Below the pieces are notes generated by a model. The model was not told the DNA's origin, searched no databases, and was given only the letters and a program-made list of their open reading frames with translations. Of a stretch of DNA of 64,000 bases, positions 62,590 through 64,000 are shown piece by piece. The position numbers were made by a program, and so were the translations under genes. Every line of letters begins with the position of its first letter. Position 1 is the stretch's first letter. The stretch comes from Rhizobium indicum (GTDB lineage Bacteria; Pseudomonadota; Alphaproteobacteria; Rhizobiales; Rhizobiaceae), in assembly GCF_005862305.2 (NCBI RefSeq), contig NZ_CP054021.1, forward strand, positions 2,108,001-2,172,000, in the 5' to 3' direction.

Positions 62590-63368
62590 GCGGCGACGGG
62601 CTCCGTTGGCACCGCCTTGGCGCCGGTCATGAAGGCGACGGCGTCGGACATGGTGTATTCCTTCGGATCGATCACCGTCAGCCGCCGGCCGAGACGGTGA
62701 ATGTGGATCCGGTCGGCCACTTCGAAGACATGCGGCATGTTGTGGGAGATCAGCACGATCGGCAGGCCGCGGGCCCTGACGTCGAGGATCAGTTCCAGCA
62801 CGCGGCGGCTTTCCTTGACGCCGAGCGCTGCCGTCGGTTCGTCCATGATGATGACCTTCGAGCCGAAGGCTGCGGCACGGGCGACCGCGACACCCTGGCG
62901 CTGACCGCCGGAGAGCGTTTCCACCGCCTGGTTGATGTTCTGGATGGTCATCAGGCCGAGTTCGGTGAGCTTGTTGCGCGCCAGCTTTTCCATGGCCGGC
63001 CGGTCGAGCATGCGGAACATCGAGCCGAGCAGGCCAGGTTTGCGGATCTCGCGGCCGAGGAACATGTTGTCGGCGATCGACAGCGCCGGCGACAAGGCGA
63101 GATTCTGATAGACGGTCTCGATGCCGGCGTCGCGCGCCTCCATCGGCGAGCGGAACTGCACCTGCCGGCCTTCGAGCGTGATCACCCCCTCGTCCGGGGT
63201 GACGGCGCCCGATATCGCCTTGATCAGCGAGGACTTGCCGGCGCCGTTATCGCCGATGACGGCGAGGATTTCACCCGGATAGAGGTCGAAATCGGCATTG
63301 TCGAGCGCGGTCACGCGTCCATAACGCTTGACGAGACCGCGGGCGGTGAGAAGGGGTTCGCGAGCCAT
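62586..63368 (-). CDS. frcA: Fructose-type ABC transporter ATP-binding protein
   Basis: ATPase of 260 residues with a single nucleotide-binding domain, unusual for CUT2 transporters, which often have two, but typical of FrcA. Walker A is GDNGAGKSS, the signature is LSGGQRQG, Walker B VIIMDEPTAALG, and the switch His ISHNM. ATG at 63368 is chosen over an upstream ATG, because it starts MAREPLLTARGLVKRYG and lies two bases after frcC. Confidence 0.92.
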   Translation of the reverse strand: MAREPLLTARGLVKRYGRVTALDNADFDLYPGEILAVIGDNGAGKSSLIKAISGAVTPDEGVITLEGRQVQFRSPMEARDAGIETVYQNLALSPALSIADNMFLGREIRKPGLLGSMFRMLDRPAMEKLARNKLTELGLMTIQNINQAVETLSGGQRQGVAVARAAAFGSKVIIMDEPTAALGVKESRRVLELILDVRARGLPIVLISHNMPHVFEVADRIHIHRLGRRLTVIDPKEYTMSDAVAFMTGAKAVPTEPVAA

Positions 63369-63370
63369 GA

Positions 63371-64000
63371 TTACACCGAAACCTTTCTGATCCACTGATC
63401 GATGGCGACGGCGGCAATGATCAGCACGCCTGTCAAAAGGACTTTCCATTGCGGGTCGGCGCCGAGCATGTTGAGGCCCATCGAGACGACGCCGACGATC
63501 ATGGCACCGAAGAGCGTGCCGAGAATGGAGCCGCGGCCGCCGAACAGCGAGATGCCGCCGATCACAGTCGCGGTGATCGCCTGGAGGTTAAAATCGGTGA
63601 CGGCAGAGGACGGCGAGATCGAGCCGTTGCGGCCGATCGAGACCCAGGCCGCCAAGCCGGCAATGACGCCCGAGATGGCGTAAACGGTCAGCAGCACCTT
63701 CTTGGTCTGAATGCCGGAGAGCTTGGCCGCCTCCGGATCATCGCCGACCGCATAGACATGCCGGCCCCAGGCGGTGTGATTGAGGACATACCAGAGCACC
63801 AGGACGAGCAGCACCATGGCGATGACGCCGAGGGTGAGCACGGCGCTGCCGAGCTTGAAGCTCACGGCGAAAAGATGCAGCAGCGGCGCCTTTTCGTCGA
63901 CGTCGGTGTCGCGGATCGTCTCATTGGCGGAATAGATGAAATTCGTCGCCATGACGATGTTCCAGGTGCCGAGCGTGACGATGAAGGGCGGCAGCTTCAT
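63371..64000 (-). CDS. frcC: Fructose-type ABC transporter permease (partial, N-terminus outside window)
   Basis: CUT2 permease, C-terminal 209 residues; the start lies beyond the right edge. Typical features are PPFIVTLGTWNIVMATNFIY, the loop AVGDDPEAAKLSGIQTKKVL and TVIGGISLFGGRGSILGTLF, with at least five TM helices. It precedes frcA and frcK as in S. meliloti, so frcB should lie further upstream, outside the window. Confidence 0.92.
   Translation of the reverse strand: MKLPPFIVTLGTWNIVMATNFIYSANETIRDTDVDEKAPLLHLFAVSFKLGSAVLTLGVIAMVLLVLVLWYVLNHTAWGRHVYAVGDDPEAAKLSGIQTKKVLLTVYAISGVIAGLAAWVSIGRNGSISPSSAVTDFNLQAITATVIGGISLFGGRGSILGTLFGAMIVGVVSMGLNMLGADPQWKVLLTGVLIIAAVAIDQWIRKVSV

Overview
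The window looks like the chromosome of a fast-growing Rhizobium, probably of the R. etli / R. leguminosarum / R. phaseoli group. The reasons are its high GC, a GcrA cell-cycle regulator, a phoR-pstSCAB-phoU-phoB cluster followed by ppk2, a frc fructose-transport operon at the right edge, and many rhizobial intergenic palindromic repeats (RIME-like). All names rest on reading the protein and DNA sequence; no database search was possible.

Layout. 0-1.9 kb: start of argD and the divergent cell-cycle regulator gcrA, with a cluster of GANTC methylation sites between them. 2.4-11.4 kb: phosphate block on the minus strand (phoR, pstS, pstC, pstA, pstB, phoU, phoB), with a PHO-box candidate before pstS and divergent ppk2. 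11.4-14.1 kb: a single-pass membrane protein of unknown role, a nitronate monooxygenase-like enzyme and tRNA-Thr(CGT). 14.1-17.75 kb: an AT-richer accessory segment beside the tRNA gene. It holds a three-TM protein, a HAD hydrolase, a broken DNA-methylase-like gene and a MerR-DUF433 / PIN-like toxin-antitoxin pair. 17.9-28 kb: mixed accessory genes (secreted Gly/Ser-rich protein, MFS pump, two small P-loop kinases, methyltransferase, NTF2-like/MarR pair, GFA protein, SbmA/BacA-like ABC exporter, and an orphan gene between two direct repeats).

28-37.3 kb: a GntR-controlled catabolic unit (UxaA-type dehydratase, aldo/keto reductase, FucU mutarotase, ABC sugar importer, zinc alcohol dehydrogenase), probably for L-fucose or a related sugar. 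The same operator-like sequence lies before its first gene and before the transporter. 37.6-44 kb: cutC overlapping a LysR regulator with two HTH domains, divergent from an OsmF/Yeh-type osmoprotectant ABC operon. 44-55.3 kb: a glyoxalase-fold protein, GH2 beta-mannosidase, PRC-barrel protein, fadD, pgi, otsA, a PfkB sugar kinase and pyrE. 55.4-60.7 kb: a TetR regulator with its NmrA/DUF1772 targets, two small membrane proteins, a broken GGDEF fragment, a glyoxalase-fold protein and an intact diguanylate cyclase. 60.8-64 kb: pyrC, then frcK, frcA and frcC, the last cut by the window edge.

Most notable points: the GANTC cluster before gcrA; pairs of inverted RIME-like repeats that sit almost only between convergent genes; a remnant of the sugar-kinase 3' end beside otsA, suggesting that otsA was inserted between pgi and the kinase; the double-HTH LysR protein; a shared operator candidate in the sugar regulon; and the unassigned TM-protein/HAD pair beside tRNA-Thr, the best candidate here for an undescribed system.
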